From assembly GCA_014871385.1 (NCBI GenBank), contig CM026422.1:14084127-14148126 (forward strand): DNA of 64,000 bases, in the 5' to 3' direction. The position numbers and the translations under genes were made by a program. Below, piece after piece: positions 11,105 to 23,714 of this stretch. The first letter of the stretch is position 1; each line of letters begins with the position of its first letter. Source of the stretch: Ceratodon purpureus (taxonomy: Eukaryota; Streptophyta; Bryopsida; Pseudoditrichales; Ditrichaceae). Under the pieces are notes generated by a model. That model was not told the DNA's origin, ran no database searches, and saw nothing but the letters and a program-made list of their open reading frames with translations.

Positions 11105-12271
11105 GGGATGTTAATCCGTAAAGGCCCTTCATGTTTTTGGAACCAAAACTGCGAAAAACATACCCCTACTGATAGAAACCTATTGATTTCTATATTTAGA
11201 TTTAATATTGAATATATAACCGTAGGATCTTATACCTACCTTATTCAAAAAAGTGTATACTCTTTTTGTGGACAATCCATTGTATAGATTGCGAGATTAT
11301 AACGTTTGAAGTCACTTTAAAAGTTTTTTTTGATACTGCCCCGTGAGTATAGTTAAGTTTTGATGCCCAAAAACTATACTTTTCAAACACATTTGATATA
11401 TGAAGGATCATCAATTCCTTTAGGTATGGAAGATAGGTATAAGCTCACAAAGCTCGAGCCTCATACGGGCTTGAAAAGGCAAAAAAATCCTTGATTTTGT
11501 GGAAAGGGGTGTGCTGAAATTGCCTAACATTCTTCAAAACTAAAACAACTTAAAGGGTAGTCTAAAAATGTCCATTTGGAAATCCAAACAGTAAATATGC
11601 TGAAGTCGATGAAGGAAAGAACCACAAAAAATTTCAATGCAATTGGAGTAGATCTTAAGTTTCTAGAACTTTTGGAAGTATAAATTGTATATTTTCTTTT
11701 TATTTCAAACGGTAGTTTTGGTAAAAGGGGGTTGTGTGGATGGACCCCCTACCACGTCATAGATACTAGATGTAATTTGTTAAGTTTAGATGAAAAATTA
11801 AGATTGGATGAGATATTTTATATGGATGAAAAATGGAAACCTAAGCTCTAAATGGACAAAATCAACAACCTCTTCAGATGAAAATTGTTCGTTACATGAA
11901 AAATTTCTCTTGGATGAAAACCGTCATAAATGTTAATGGATGAAAAAATATTGGGCCCATCATTTTGCAAGTGCCCACCCTTTGAAAATTTGTCTTGTCA
12001 CTTTTTGCCCTATTGAATGACGAGCAACTTGGGTAGAAAAAAGGAGATTTTGATTGGTTATTGGCAGCCCGGATTTAGAGAAGATTCTTCTAAAATTCAT
12101 AACTTTTACATCGTAACTCCAAATACTTTGAAATTTGCACCATTGGAAAGTTATCGTTTAGAGCTACACAAAAGAAAAAATTCAAAAAATAGTAAAATTT
12201 TGAAACCTTAGAATAGCCTGCCCAGAAGTGTTGCAACCCAAATCGCGTCTGAAGGGCCTTTAGGGTCAAGG
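11105..12271. repeat. Dispersed repeat family R2, copy 2
   Basis: This is collinear with 3420-4582 over its whole length and is the best-preserved copy of the three. It starts TTAATCCGTAAAGG and ends near the TTTAGGGTCAAGG block. No inverted right arm is obvious here. It is non-coding. Confidence 0.72.
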
Positions 12272-12549
12272 TATTTCCAAAAAATCACTTTTTTTGTGCA
12301 TGTCCACAATTTTTTTATGAATTTCTAAGCCTGAAAGTATAGAGTGGCTACTACTCACTCATAGGATCCTGGCTTCCTTGACACTTCAATTTTCAAATTT
12401 ATGGAGTTACACTTTCAAAATTGATCCAAAAATGAGTATTTTTTTGTTGAGGGTTGAACTGTAAACCGCCCAAATGGGTGGGCTAGGCCAGCTTGTATGG
12501 GCGTCAGTTAACTCTTCAAGCAGTTTCCGGATTTTGAAGGTTGCGTTTT
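12272..12549. other. Intergenic sequence
   Basis: Nothing recognisable is seen. Confidence 0.4.
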
Positions 12550-12555
12550 GAAAAA

Positions 12556-14150
12556 TCATTGCACTAACAAGCTGAAAGAATTTTGGTGGCGTAGAAAAAC
12601 ATGCATGTTGAAAAGGAAATCCATCCATACGTGCTGCCGTAATTCAACTACATTGTTTACAAAATTGCGGATGGCATCCTCGCTAGTTCTCCTTATCGGC
12701 TCATCTTGTCGTTGCTTTCCCAACATGTCATCTTCAATCCCCACTTATACACTTTCTTTTTCTCCGCTTAGCTCTACCTCTTGCGCATTCTTCTATTCCT
12801 CTCAATATTCAATTCAATTGTGATGTTGAACACTAAAAACGCATTGAGATTAAGCATTCATCTAGAGATTCCATCATATACAAAAAGTTGCGTCGCACTG
12901 AGGTTAACTATAGCCCTTTGCAGCTTCGCACAACTCTAGATAGGTATGTGCATTGCTTGGTAAAGACATAGAAGACAATGGCTTAGACAAGTTTTGTCCC
13001 CTCATTAGTATTCCTCCCTTTATGGCTACAACCTCAAGCATGTACCATTCTCAAAATTTGCTATAATTTCCTCTCATGTTGTTTTGTATTCTTGGAGTTC
13101 CACTTTCTTCTTTCACCTTTTTGTTGTTGTTCTCTTTGAAGCTTGCATTGTTCCTTCCCTACCTCCAACTTTTTTTTTGTTACAACAATAACTATTGCTT
13201 CCTTTCTCAGCTAGTATTTCTTCTAATCCATTCATATAGCCTTTAGATGTTAAAGTCTCTGCACATATTCTAAAAAGAGATTGTTGTCTTCTCTTTTTAT
13301 AGTTGGAATCACTTAAGGCAAGAATTAAGTGATTTTGCATTCATTGCTCCACTCATAGTGCCTTTAAAATGGATGATCTATGTTCATGTCTTGTTAATTT
13401 GATTCTTAGTTGTTGTCTTTAGGATTTGGAGCATCTACATAGAAATGACAAGTTGTGCAATAAAGTTGAAGGTCACTTTCTGCAGATCCAAATCCAAACT
13501 AGCTTTGGACACCAACGACTTTGTTATCAAGCTATAAATTTATAAGGCATGGGAGGCACTTGCAAGGAGGGTTACTATGTCAAGGCCAGATTTGATGGCT
13601 AGAATAACTACCTCAAAAGCTCCATACAAATTATGACCATCCAAGAATAGAAATTGCGTATTCTCTTCATCTATACCTCTTATTTTTTAAGAGTCTTAAT
13701 GAAATATGATATCCAAGATTGAAATATCCGTTTTTCCATTCATGTATTGGATTGCATGGCCATGACTGCATCTTCTTTACAGTTTTTGATATAGTCTTGC
13801 AAAAATTAGGTGTCTTTTAGAATGTAAAAATTGGGTGTTTTGCTACCATGAATATTGATGCAAGATAATACTCATAGGTGCTCCCTCTAATATAATTCTA
13901 TAGTGTGCATAGTTCTAGATCCAACTTTAGCCAAGAATAACATAATTCTATAGTGTGCATAGATCTGGATCCAATCTTAGCCAAGAGAGTGGTTCCCCCA
14001 CTTCTACTACCTTCTACCACACTCTCAATAGAATTCCATATGTATAATGGGAGATATTTGGAGAGAGTATATAGTTCTAGCCTCTTGTAGATTATGATAT
14101 AGAGTAAACACATTTGATGGCCACAAGTCCACATTGCTACTTTTAGAAAC
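12556..14150 (-). pseudogene. Decayed pogo-type DDE transposase (DDE_1 superfamily)
   Basis: On the minus strand the stretch from about 13800 down to 13500 reads, with stops and frame changes, through MAMQSNT, a WMEKRIFQSWISYF-like segment, then FLFLDGHNLYGAFEVVILAI, then SGLDIVTLLASASHAL. This is the order and spacing of plant DDE_1 endonucleases (MAMQPKAW .. DGHGSH .. GLDxITLPSHTSHALQPLD). DGH sits at 13633-13641. Several in-frame stops are visible (for example directly after SHAL), so it is inactive. Open segments lower down (13113-13340, 12556-12744) may be its 3' part or another gene remnant. The outer limits are uncertain, and no terminal repeats were located. Confidence 0.65.
13892..13989. 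repeat. 50-bp tandem duplication
   Basis: Units starting ATAATTCTATAGTGTGCATA at 13892 and 13942 share nearly the whole 50 bp, differing at a few positions. The duplication lies within the transposase remnant. Confidence 0.85.
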
Positions 14151-15674
14151 TAATTTAAGATGTTTTTGTTTGAATCTCGTCAAGCATGACTTTCAAGAGA
14201 CCCCTTCTACATTTGAAAGGGTCTCTCTAGTTTTTGTAGCTTGGACGACCTTTAACCTAAGCTACTATGAATTTACATAGTGGCTCAAATCCTATATTTT
14301 AAATAAACACTCCACAAATTTTTCCTTTTCATCATATGTCAAAACCAATTCGATTCTCCTCTTCCTATCACTTTTTTATACAAGTGATTTCAAATTAAAG
14401 TTGCTTGGAATTCCAGAGGTATAGGAAGCAATTCCTACCTTTATGCCATCATCTGCAACTACATTTAGTGGCGCCTTCAGTTTTGCATTTGTCTAATTTC
14501 GAGTTTTCGTGGATGTCTTCCTTGGACGGCAATAAAACTCATGTGAAAATCATTTGAGCAATTTCCAATTTTCTAACCTCTCTCACTTGCCTCCCACAAA
14601 CTACGTTCTTCTCTATATTAATTTGCATCCATTGTAGAATTGAGTAGTAGAATCTACTATTCTACAAAGAAAAGTTGCTAAATCTCTACACGACCTCCAT
14701 GATCCATGCTCAAATTGTATTAAACTCTAAACCTTCTTGTGATATCTCTCCACAATCATGTTATCTTGATATGTGTTGTCGGGACCTAGAAACTTGGATT
14801 TTTTGCACTATGTCCTTACCACTCAAAAAATCTTCATTTTCTTGCATTGATATGTTCATTTTGACTCTCATTTACTTTTAGTAGTGACTCTAATCAATCT
14901 CTTTCAGTACAATCAAAATTATGGCTTTTGCTCACTAAAACAACCAGCTTTGTTTGCAAAAACATCCCCAAAAGTTTGTAATTAATAACATACTGAAATT
15001 GTGAATAGTCCACATAGAAGCGCTAAATATAGACTATTTATTACAAAATGAGTCCACATTGTAGATTATTTCTGGAACCAACAAAATTAATTACACATTC
15101 TTTTCATTGTCATTCCATTAAAAATTATCACTTTTCATCCGCATGGGAGCCCTATTCAAATCAACAATTAATGTAAATCCACTCATTTTACCACAAAAGG
15201 CGTTCTTGGATATGTTTTGAAACAATGCCAGTTGGTTATTAGATTCCATGATTGTATAAAAATTGGTTAAAAATTGATTCCCCTAGGTTATTCCGTGATT
15301 GTATAAAAATTGGTCCACAATATTTCATGGAATTCCCTAGGGATCAAAAATTGGATAAAAAATTGAAGCCGCTTCGAATTATGCACAATTACCTTATTTG
15401 ACAAAGTGGTGAAAAAATAGATGTTCAATAATGTATAGTGTATTTTTGGTTAACTTGGTATGGATTGAGTGGTAGTATTTGAGTTCGTAAAAGTTCATCA
15501 TATTTAGGTGATTAAATAATGTAAAAAATCCAAGATCTATTATGTTGTATAGAAGTAATTTTTTTAGTAATTTAAAGGAGGTTGAAGGATTGAGTCTATG
15601 GAGGAAGAAACTTCTTACATCCTTGTATTTTCAAGTGGAGAGGTGTGTAGTAAAAACATTCTTTGTACTTTTAG
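14151..15674. other. AT-rich sequence, probably transposon debris
   Basis: No gene is recognised. Part may belong to the decayed transposase below 14.15 kb or the LINE remnant above 15.7 kb, but no motif supports this. Confidence 0.35.
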
Positions 15675-15689
15675 ATGTACACAACCTTC

Positions 15690-17100
15690 TTCTTAAATAA
15701 GAAAGGTACTCAGGTGATAGGTGATCTAACATTATTATGGTATTTTGTGCTTGGGTTATATTCAGAGCCTTCTAATTTAGCTAGAAGGTGTTTGAGTATT
15801 CCATTCTATATATTTTTTTTAATTCCAATGTCATTGAGGATGATTTGGATCTTAGATAGGCATTTTGGAGCAAAAATACTTCTATACCAAATCAAATAGA
15901 AGTAGAATGACTATATTTGATATACGTTTTGAAAGTCTACAAATTGTTTAATGTGAAACAATTATTATTCTTAACTTTTCTTTAAGGCATTTATGGAGTA
16001 TTGTATTGCATAAAAGTTATAGTCAATTCTAGCATGTACAAATATGCATACCATGTTTATTTTTTAATTCATTGTAATTCAACAAGGAACTAATTCTTTA
16101 TATTGCTTGATGACTCTTTGTGGTGTGTATCTCTATTTTCCGGTTTAATAAAGAGGCTAAGTTTATGCCAAGATATTTGTATGGTTCATTTTGATGCAAT
16201 ATGGATAAACGTTATTTTCTATAGATGATGTTGGTAACCTCATATTTTGAATGATAAGGGGCCTCATATTTTATTCATTTGGACATTTTCTTTTGGCACA
16301 TTTTGGAATTCTAAGAGCTATTCTTGCCCATTTACAACACCTATCTAGTTTATTTGGTTTTATTTGTAATGAATTTAGTTTATTGGCAAATGTAGCTCAG
16401 TCCTTAGCCTATGGTGCAGAAAAGATTTTGATGTTGGATGTAATAAATGTGTATCTATTGTTGTTTTGTTTTGACCATTTCAAAAGGGCTTCTACAAATA
16501 CAATGAACAAATATGAACTAAGTATATCACTTTAGATAGTATTTCTTTGGATTTTGATGGGTTGGATTTCATCAAAATGTTCACAAGTAAATGTCGTAGT
16601 AGATTGTGATTATATGTTTCTTATTGATGTAATTGCATCTATTGGATTTCATATCATTATTGTTGATAGTATGAGATAAATGTTAAGGTACATGTATGTA
16701 GTTTATATATATTATTGACTAAAACTATAGATTTATGCTTGTAAGTTGTAATGGATTGCTTTTTATTTTATAACAATATGATAAGGCTTGTTTTTCATTG
16801 TCTAGGTATTTATTTTTATTTGGAGTAAAAAAAATAGCATTTCATATTAATGTGATGGCGTGATCTTTAGGATTCAATTAGAAATTTTGTTTGGTCTTGA
16901 CACTTTGTTATGTCAATATTATCCAAAGCTTGTGTAAATATATGGGATATTGATTAGAGTTAAGTTTCGTACTAGTATTGGTCGTGGATTTATATTCTTT
17001 GTTATCTAGTGTATTAATGTAAAATCCATTAATTAGACTAGTACCAATGTAATTACAACCACCTTACTAAGAAAATTGTCTACTTGTAGATATGTATGTC
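15690..17100 (-). pseudogene. Decayed LINE reverse transcriptase
   Basis: Read on the minus strand, 16535 down to about 16240 gives DILSSYLFIVFVEALLKWS, then a damaged catalytic box (stop-AKD-stop where YADDL is expected), then ATFANKLNSLQIKPNKL and WARIALRIPKC. Lower down, at about 16155-16195, comes EPYKYLGINLA. This is the order of the reverse-transcriptase palm of plant LINEs (GDILSPYLFI, YADDL, KYLGI). The catalytic aspartate box and several other codons are destroyed. The flanks on either side are open but weak, so the outer limits are approximate. No nuclease domain or poly(A) tail could be assigned. Confidence 0.7.
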
Positions 17101-17560
17101 ATATTTAGCTTTCTAATGAAAGTCCTCTATTGTAGGTCTTCTTTATGAAGTGGAGTTATATTCTTTTCGTTTTGTCTTCCAAAACTGACAATCCATATGT
17201 ATAATAGAAGTGACTACAAAGAATATAATATATGTAATTAAAGTGTCACATCATTTGTTTGGAAACATTAAATATTTAATAGTAATTAGATGTATGTCTT
17301 GAAGGAGTAATGACATGTATATCTTTGTGTTTAGTTATGGTTGTAGTGGCTGATAATGGATTTTTATTATTTGTAGATATCAAGATATATTGGTAGGATG
17401 GAAATTTTAATGATATTATTCAAGAAGCAAATATATTATGGAAAAATGTAGATAATGCATCTCTACCTTATACATATGGCACTTGATGTTATATTTAGAT
17501 CTTGATGATCAAATAAAAGTTAGAGCTTCATATTTTTAGGTCAAATCCGTACGGTTGGAT
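17101..17560. other. AT-rich intergenic sequence
   Basis: Nothing recognisable is seen. Confidence 0.4.
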
Positions 17561-17574
17561 TTACTATTATTGTC

Positions 17575-17995
17575 ACTAACTTGATGCCCAAACAATATAC
17601 ATTGCAAACACATTTGATCTGTAGGAGGTCATTAATTCCTATAGGTGTGGAAGTTAGGTATAAGCTCACCAAGTTTGAGCCCTATACAAGCTTGGGAAGG
17701 GGAGAAAACCCTTGATTTTGTAAAAAAGGGTGTCGTGAAATGCCTTACATTCTCTAAAATTGAAACTACCAAAAGGGTAATTTTAACATGTGTCCAATTG
17801 GAAATCTAAACCATACGTCTATTTATGTTGCTGAGACAAAGAACCACAATAAAATTCAACGCAATCGGAGTAAATCTTAAATTCCTTGAATTTTTTGAAG
17901 TGTAAATTGTATATTTTCTTTTTATTACAAAGGGCAGTTTTGGTGAAAAGGGGTCCTGTGGATGGACCCCTGCTACGCAATAGATACTAGATATA
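17575..17995. repeat. Dispersed repeat family R2, copy 3 (fragment)
   Basis: This matches the middle of the other R2 copies from TTGATGCCCAAA to the TGTGGATGGACCCC block, with AAATTGTATATTTTCTTTTT shared with copy 2. Both ends are missing. Confidence 0.75.
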
Positions 17996-19339
17996 AAAAA
18001 AAAAATGAAATATCTTGTTTTAAATCAAATATCAAACAAGATATAGAACTTGATAATCCATTCAAATTAATAGAAATTAATTAAAAATACAAAAGAATAG
18101 CATTAAGAAGACAAAAAAACATAAATTTAGAAGAACCAAGGAGAAAATATATGATACAATCGTACCATCCATATCCATTAAAAAAATAAAAACAAAACCA
18201 TCATCAACAATATAACATTAAAAACCAATATGAAATCTATACAGTTATAGATAACAACAAATATTTGTGTCTACTTCCCAAGGCCATGGCTCATCATTGA
18301 AAAGCCAACAATTAAACTTGATGGCCTTTAACTAAAGTATAAAGTGAGCACTAGATCTATATGGCAAAATATAGTGCTACAACTTTAAGTATATTTTCTA
18401 AACCCGATTGTTATTGAATGGCCATGAAAATTTTGGCCAAACAGCCTTGAAATTTTGTATTTGACTTACATTTTGAAGTAGGCCAAATTGAAAACCCAAA
18501 AGGTTTGAAACTTGTGCACTTTTGCTCCCACAAAGCACAAAAAGTGTTGCCCATGTCATTTTCTCCTCCTTCCTTCCTTGGTCTAAAATTTCAAGTGTAA
18601 AGTCACATTCTTTGGTATTTTCAGATATTAGGCCTTCCATTAGATGAAATTTTTTTCCTCAAAGCTTTTTGCCTACAGTGTAAAGAGGCCACCAAGGAAA
18701 ATAAGTTTTGTGGTGGTTGAAGCAGGAAGCAATTAGATTGCGCCAAAGAAATGACATAAGGTAGACGAGGCTTAAAACGTGCGGTTAAGGGATTTGACGA
18801 GGTTGGATGAGGCAAAAATAATCGCAAAAAGTCCACACACTTGCAATGATTAGAGAAGTTGTTAGACAACGTGCGCATATGTAAATCAATTTGTCTCGAA
18901 TAATAAAAACCCGCACATACATGCCATGCTACAATCATCGCCAACCAACAATAGGGTGAAACCTAGTCAAGATGGTATACAATTCCGCACATGAGGTTTC
19001 CTATATCTAACTGTAACTACACTTGATTTTTATTTACCACTACTTTGCATCCAAACACAAACAGTAAAGCCACACACAAATTGGAGCATAATTGCCTAGA
19101 TTCGCTCTTTTCCACTTACCTCTGCATAGTCCAATACCGTGTAATTCACACCGTTGATCTGCCTCCCTGCAACTCAAATCAATCGGTTCAAATTGCGGTG
19201 CTGCTCAATTCAAGATCTCGGTGCGTGTAGAGGTTCGGTCAAGGACAATAAATCACATGGTCTAACCTTTCGACATCAACGTTCCTTTGTGATTTTAATG
19301 TTTTGTGTACAAACGGTGTGGTGAGAGCGCGAAGTCATA
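17996..19339. other. Intergenic sequence
   Basis: No gene is recognised. Minus-strand open frames at 18398-18640 and 18621-18944 lack recognised motifs. Confidence 0.35.
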
Positions 19340-20150
19340 GGTGCCGGATTGACTATTGGCATAGGGCAATATTTTTGATCATGTGGTAGAGGCGCTGCCT
19401 CCCGGTAGTGCATGGAGTGGCCATCAAGAGAGCGTCAAAGGCCTTCTTCGCCTTCTTTACTTTGCGACGCTTGATATTCTAAGCTTCAGCCTGCAATTTC
19501 TCCACTTCATATTGCCACTTGGAGTTGTCGGCTTCAACATGTTTCTTCTCGCGCTCCTCGGCCACTGTGGCCTTTTTAGCAGATTTACCCGCCATCATGT
19601 TCAAATACTCCTCCATGGTCAGGATTATTCTCTGTGAGTAGTCAACGTATGGTTGATCGCCGCGGTCTTGTGAAGCGGAGAGTCGTGCTCTAAGAGCGAC
19701 AAAAAGCTCATGATGTTGGGCAGGTCGGAGCTCAAGGGCAAGGTTGCATGTTGGTTACTGTACTCGCTACCACTATTAGGCACTACAAATTTGCTTTCAT
19801 TGTTGGGAATCTTGGCGACAAAGTAGTGTTGTTGCTGAACACTCTTGGGTTGCCTCTCTGAGATGACGTTGTCATGTGTGACGTCCTCCACAAACAAATC
19901 TTCAATCTCCAATTGAAGTTGCTCCACTCCAAGCGATACCAAAGACTCCTTTTCATTGGCCTGTCAAAAGCATTCGTTGGACGACATCTTGCGGTCCATC
20001 TTGCTGTAGTCCAAGGTCCAAATTCTGCAGGCGCCAATACCCTTCTTGATGTTCCTCTTGGTCATTGCCATTGGGAGGACAAGGATATCCACTGCGCAAG
20101 TACCTCCTTTGTTGTGGACTCACCCTTGTGGCTCGAAGACTATACATCCT
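19340..20150 (-). pseudogene. Broken protein-coding remnant, unrecognised
   Basis: The minus strand reads as protein-like sequence through about 260 codons, interrupted by a few stops and at least one frame change. From about 20090 a frame reads into MDRKMSSNECF, stop, QANEKESLVSLGVEQ. It stays open through 19942-19625. After a frame change it continues from about 19620 as TMEEYLNMMAGKSAKKATVA and a charged, probably coiled-coil stretch with one stop (about 19490) to 19340. The composition is lysine/glutamate-rich and hydrophilic. I do not recognise the family; a transposon accessory protein or a host gene fragment are both possible. Confidence 0.4.
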
Positions 20151-23100
20151 CGTACATGCAAAACGCAGTCTTCAAAGGCTTGAATATGAATACATCATGC
20201 GATTGACATTAGGGGAATATGGGGTCTCCAACGGGCCTTGTAAGATAGCCCGAAGGTAGGTGAACTGCTGCCCACGCATGCCTCTCTAAGTAATCTCATT
20301 GGTGGATATTCAGCCCCCTGACAACACAATCCGCCCCGCTGACAACAGAATCCGCTACTGTCCAATGGGGTGACAGCAGTGGCACACGCCTTCGCTACCA
20401 GCAATTGGTTGGACCCCCCAAACGCTGATTTGGCGACCTGCTGGCACCATTGGGCGACCTGTTGGCACCATTGGTGCCAGCACATAAAGTGCACGGGCAT
20501 GGCCAAATTTTGAGGCACGTGGGAAACCCAAAGGCCCGTTGCAGACCTCTTATTTTCCCTAATGAGAGTGTGCAACGTGTGGAAAGGTAGAGTCATTATA
20601 TCGAGCTCCGCTTTTCTAGCCGTCTCTTATTGCATTTAGAGTCACGTGGTTGTTATGGATGTCAAGAATAAACATATGCCAACAAATAGATGAAATAGTT
20701 CCATCTTGATTCACTACTTAAATGAAATGAGATAGCCACTTCAAAAACTAAATACCCGTCATCCAAGCACGGGGATGCATGACCATGGTTGGACCCACCT
20801 CACATTTCTCTATGAAATTTCCATGAAATCTTTATCTTTGAAAATATAATATTTTTTAAAAATCAAGCCCCTGCCGCATTCATGCATGCAAGCACGCTGA
20901 GCTATTTCCGTTGATTAGGCATTACGGTGTGCATGTTCCACAAACCCGTCTTGGCCAAAATTAATCCCTGCCGCTACGACCAGCTAACACATCCAATTCA
21001 TTGCAAATCCACAATTGATGTGGTTCATAGCTATAAGTGTCATGTAATCTTGATAAACCAAAATGAAACAAATCCACACTCTCTAGAGATTAGACACAAG
21101 CCTTGCGCATGCCCTGCTTTCAATTCCTACGAGTATTAGAATGCAAATTCAAGACGCCATCACTGAACCATTTTACCCATCTTTAGTCGAGGATCCCATT
21201 AATGAATGGAGTGCCACAAAATTGAGTAATTTCTACAACCTCAAGACGACATTGAGTGATGGTCACACGATGATCTATATTTTGCATCTTCAAAATCCAA
21301 TAAAGCAATAAGGACCCTCATCAACAAATAGCACTTCAAGCATTCAAAGGTGTCGCCCCACAGTTAAGTGATTGTGCTAGCTTGAGGCTTGGATTCCGTG
21401 GGCACATAAAGCCTCATGGATTGGCACCCTGTCATCAATCGCAAAGATCGCCCCTGCAAGGATTCTGCGCCTCAGCTTTTATTTTTCTCTTCCACGGAGG
21501 CCTAGCGGTGCCTGTCAATGGAGCACCTCCTATCTGAGGTGAGTTTGAGGTCCAGAAGCGGATAATGAAGGATCCATTGGCTGGTGAGTTGTCGGAGCTG
21601 GCTGCAAAAGGCGCATCAGCTGAAATCCACCACCACCGCCGGACTCTACACCCTCCATGTAGAGTCGCAAACATGTCATTAACCATGCCAACACCCCGCC
21701 TCATCATTCCTTCATTGCGCTGCGCGTAGCCTTCCCGTGTTTGACTGACAATTGTGTCCTTATTGTAGCATGGGGCGACTTCCGCCTCCCTGCATGGCCT
21801 TGATTCCGCGCCTATCGATCTGCTAACCTCCGTTGAGGAGCACCACTCTCAAACTAAGTTTATCGGATTACATGCAAACAATCTCACTATCACCGACAAC
21901 CACGTCTTCCTCCATCTCGTCTTCCCCCATCTCATGACTGCCTACTTCCTTGCATGCCACTTCCTCCATGTGATCACCATCCTCCTCACTGAATTGCATC
22001 CAAGTTGCATCCGGCCTTCACAGTCCATGGACCATCATTGCAAAGAGAATCATGATGCCGGTCTAAGTTGGTAGAATTTGAAATCTCATGATGAATTGTG
22101 TCTTGTAAAGTGGCCCTTTTATACTAAAAACTACTTGAGCTCTCTACATTCTTGCTCACCGTAAATGATAATTTGTCCACTCTAAAGGCGTCCATGTTCC
22201 ACACTTCTCAGCAATAATTTTTACGCACAAGATTGGCAATTCTCCCTTGATTGGAAGCTCCACCACTTCATGCGGGCTAAAGTAGTTGCCACCATCAAAA
22301 CCGACAACCAAATTTTGAATACGTTATCATGCTCAGTACATGTTGCAGTCGTGTTTTACTTTTAACATAAAGTTGTCTACTAAGATATTGAAGAATGTCA
22401 ACTATGTTAACAAATCATGCCAGGCCATGCCTAATAAATTTTAATAGAGGTGGTGCCACAAGAGCCACAATTCATCTATAACCATCTTTTTTGATGTTGA
22501 TAACCAACTATCATTAACCATGCGACGGTTTGGGACGTATCACAGTGCACGGTTTTAATGCTTAGACCACTAGCACAACTTTAGTACATACACGGATTCA
22601 ACATTGTCTACCTTATCAAGGCCATACCAAGCAAGTTAGCCTAGTTTAGCCAAGCGAGATTTACTAGATGCAAAGCTACCTTCTCCCTTCCCCCCTCTTC
22701 CCTTTATAGCTCCAGCCATCTGATTTTACTACCCAAAATTCTTGGAGATAAACTCAAACTCATGGTTTTGGTGGCTCGTACTGGACATACAGGACTAAGA
22801 TTTTAGGTGGCTAGAGTTGCTGGTTGCGAGGTTTATCCCTTGCTACTAGCCACTCTAGCAGCTCCATCCACTTGAAAACTCAACCTTGTATTTGCGGAGA
22901 ATACATAGGACTAGTATTTTTGGTTGCTAAAGCATCTGCAATTTTCCAGTGTCGCCCTGGTATGAACCGGCTAGCTGGTCCTGTGTGATCCCTCTAAGAA
23001 ACAAGTTGATGGAAGCAAATAAGCTGAGAGGGCTATGGGGATATGCATGGCGGGCAGTGTTTTTTTTGCTGGCCCCAAAAAGCCAGTTTGCTGCACCCTT

Positions 23101-23714
23101 TTCACACTTGCGTCGCCTCAATGTGTCAATTCGTAGATTTTTCCAGCTTTTTGGCCAGGTCAGCATGAAGTGACAGGCCGGGAGTGCCAGCGTGACGACG
23201 TCGTGGGGGAGTGGCCTGAACCTGTAGCCAGTGTTAGGGTTGGTGTAGCCACGGGAAGAAGTAGATGAGCGCCAGTACGCTCCTGCGCCATCGCCATTAC
23301 CTCTGTCTTAACGCCAGTGATGCGTGATCGACGGTGTCATTGCAGCCCAGTCGCCACTATTGTTTGTGCATTGCCGCCACATTGTTACTCGCTGTACCTG
23401 CATTGAGGCCAGACGCGATTTTCCTCGGATTCTGGGGCGCCAAAGATTTGCAATGGAGGCCCTCTACTCCCTCGCACTTACTTTCATGAAGTTTCTCGGT
23501 TTTTGTCTCCTTGTGTATGCAAACATGTATGGATGCATCTGTGCCTGAGTTCAATTGTATCTGTGCATGAGTTCAATTGCGTCGTGACCAGATGTGCACT
23601 TGTGCCTGAGTTCAATTGCGTCGTGACTCGTGACCAGGATTTGTGCAATTTTGTGCAATTTTCGAGATTTAGGGTATTCTAACCTGTCTTGTGTCGAAAC
23701 TTGTCTTGGTTTGC
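20151..23714. other. Long intergenic region upstream of the hAT gene
   Basis: No gene is supported; the scattered short open frames have no motif. GC content rises from about 22.9 kb toward the hAT gene. Just before it (23540-23640) GAGTTCAATTG occurs three times, twice followed by CGTCGTGAC. A direct TTGTGCAATT pair follows at 23641-23660. These may be subterminal or promoter repeats of the hAT element. Confidence 0.4.
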
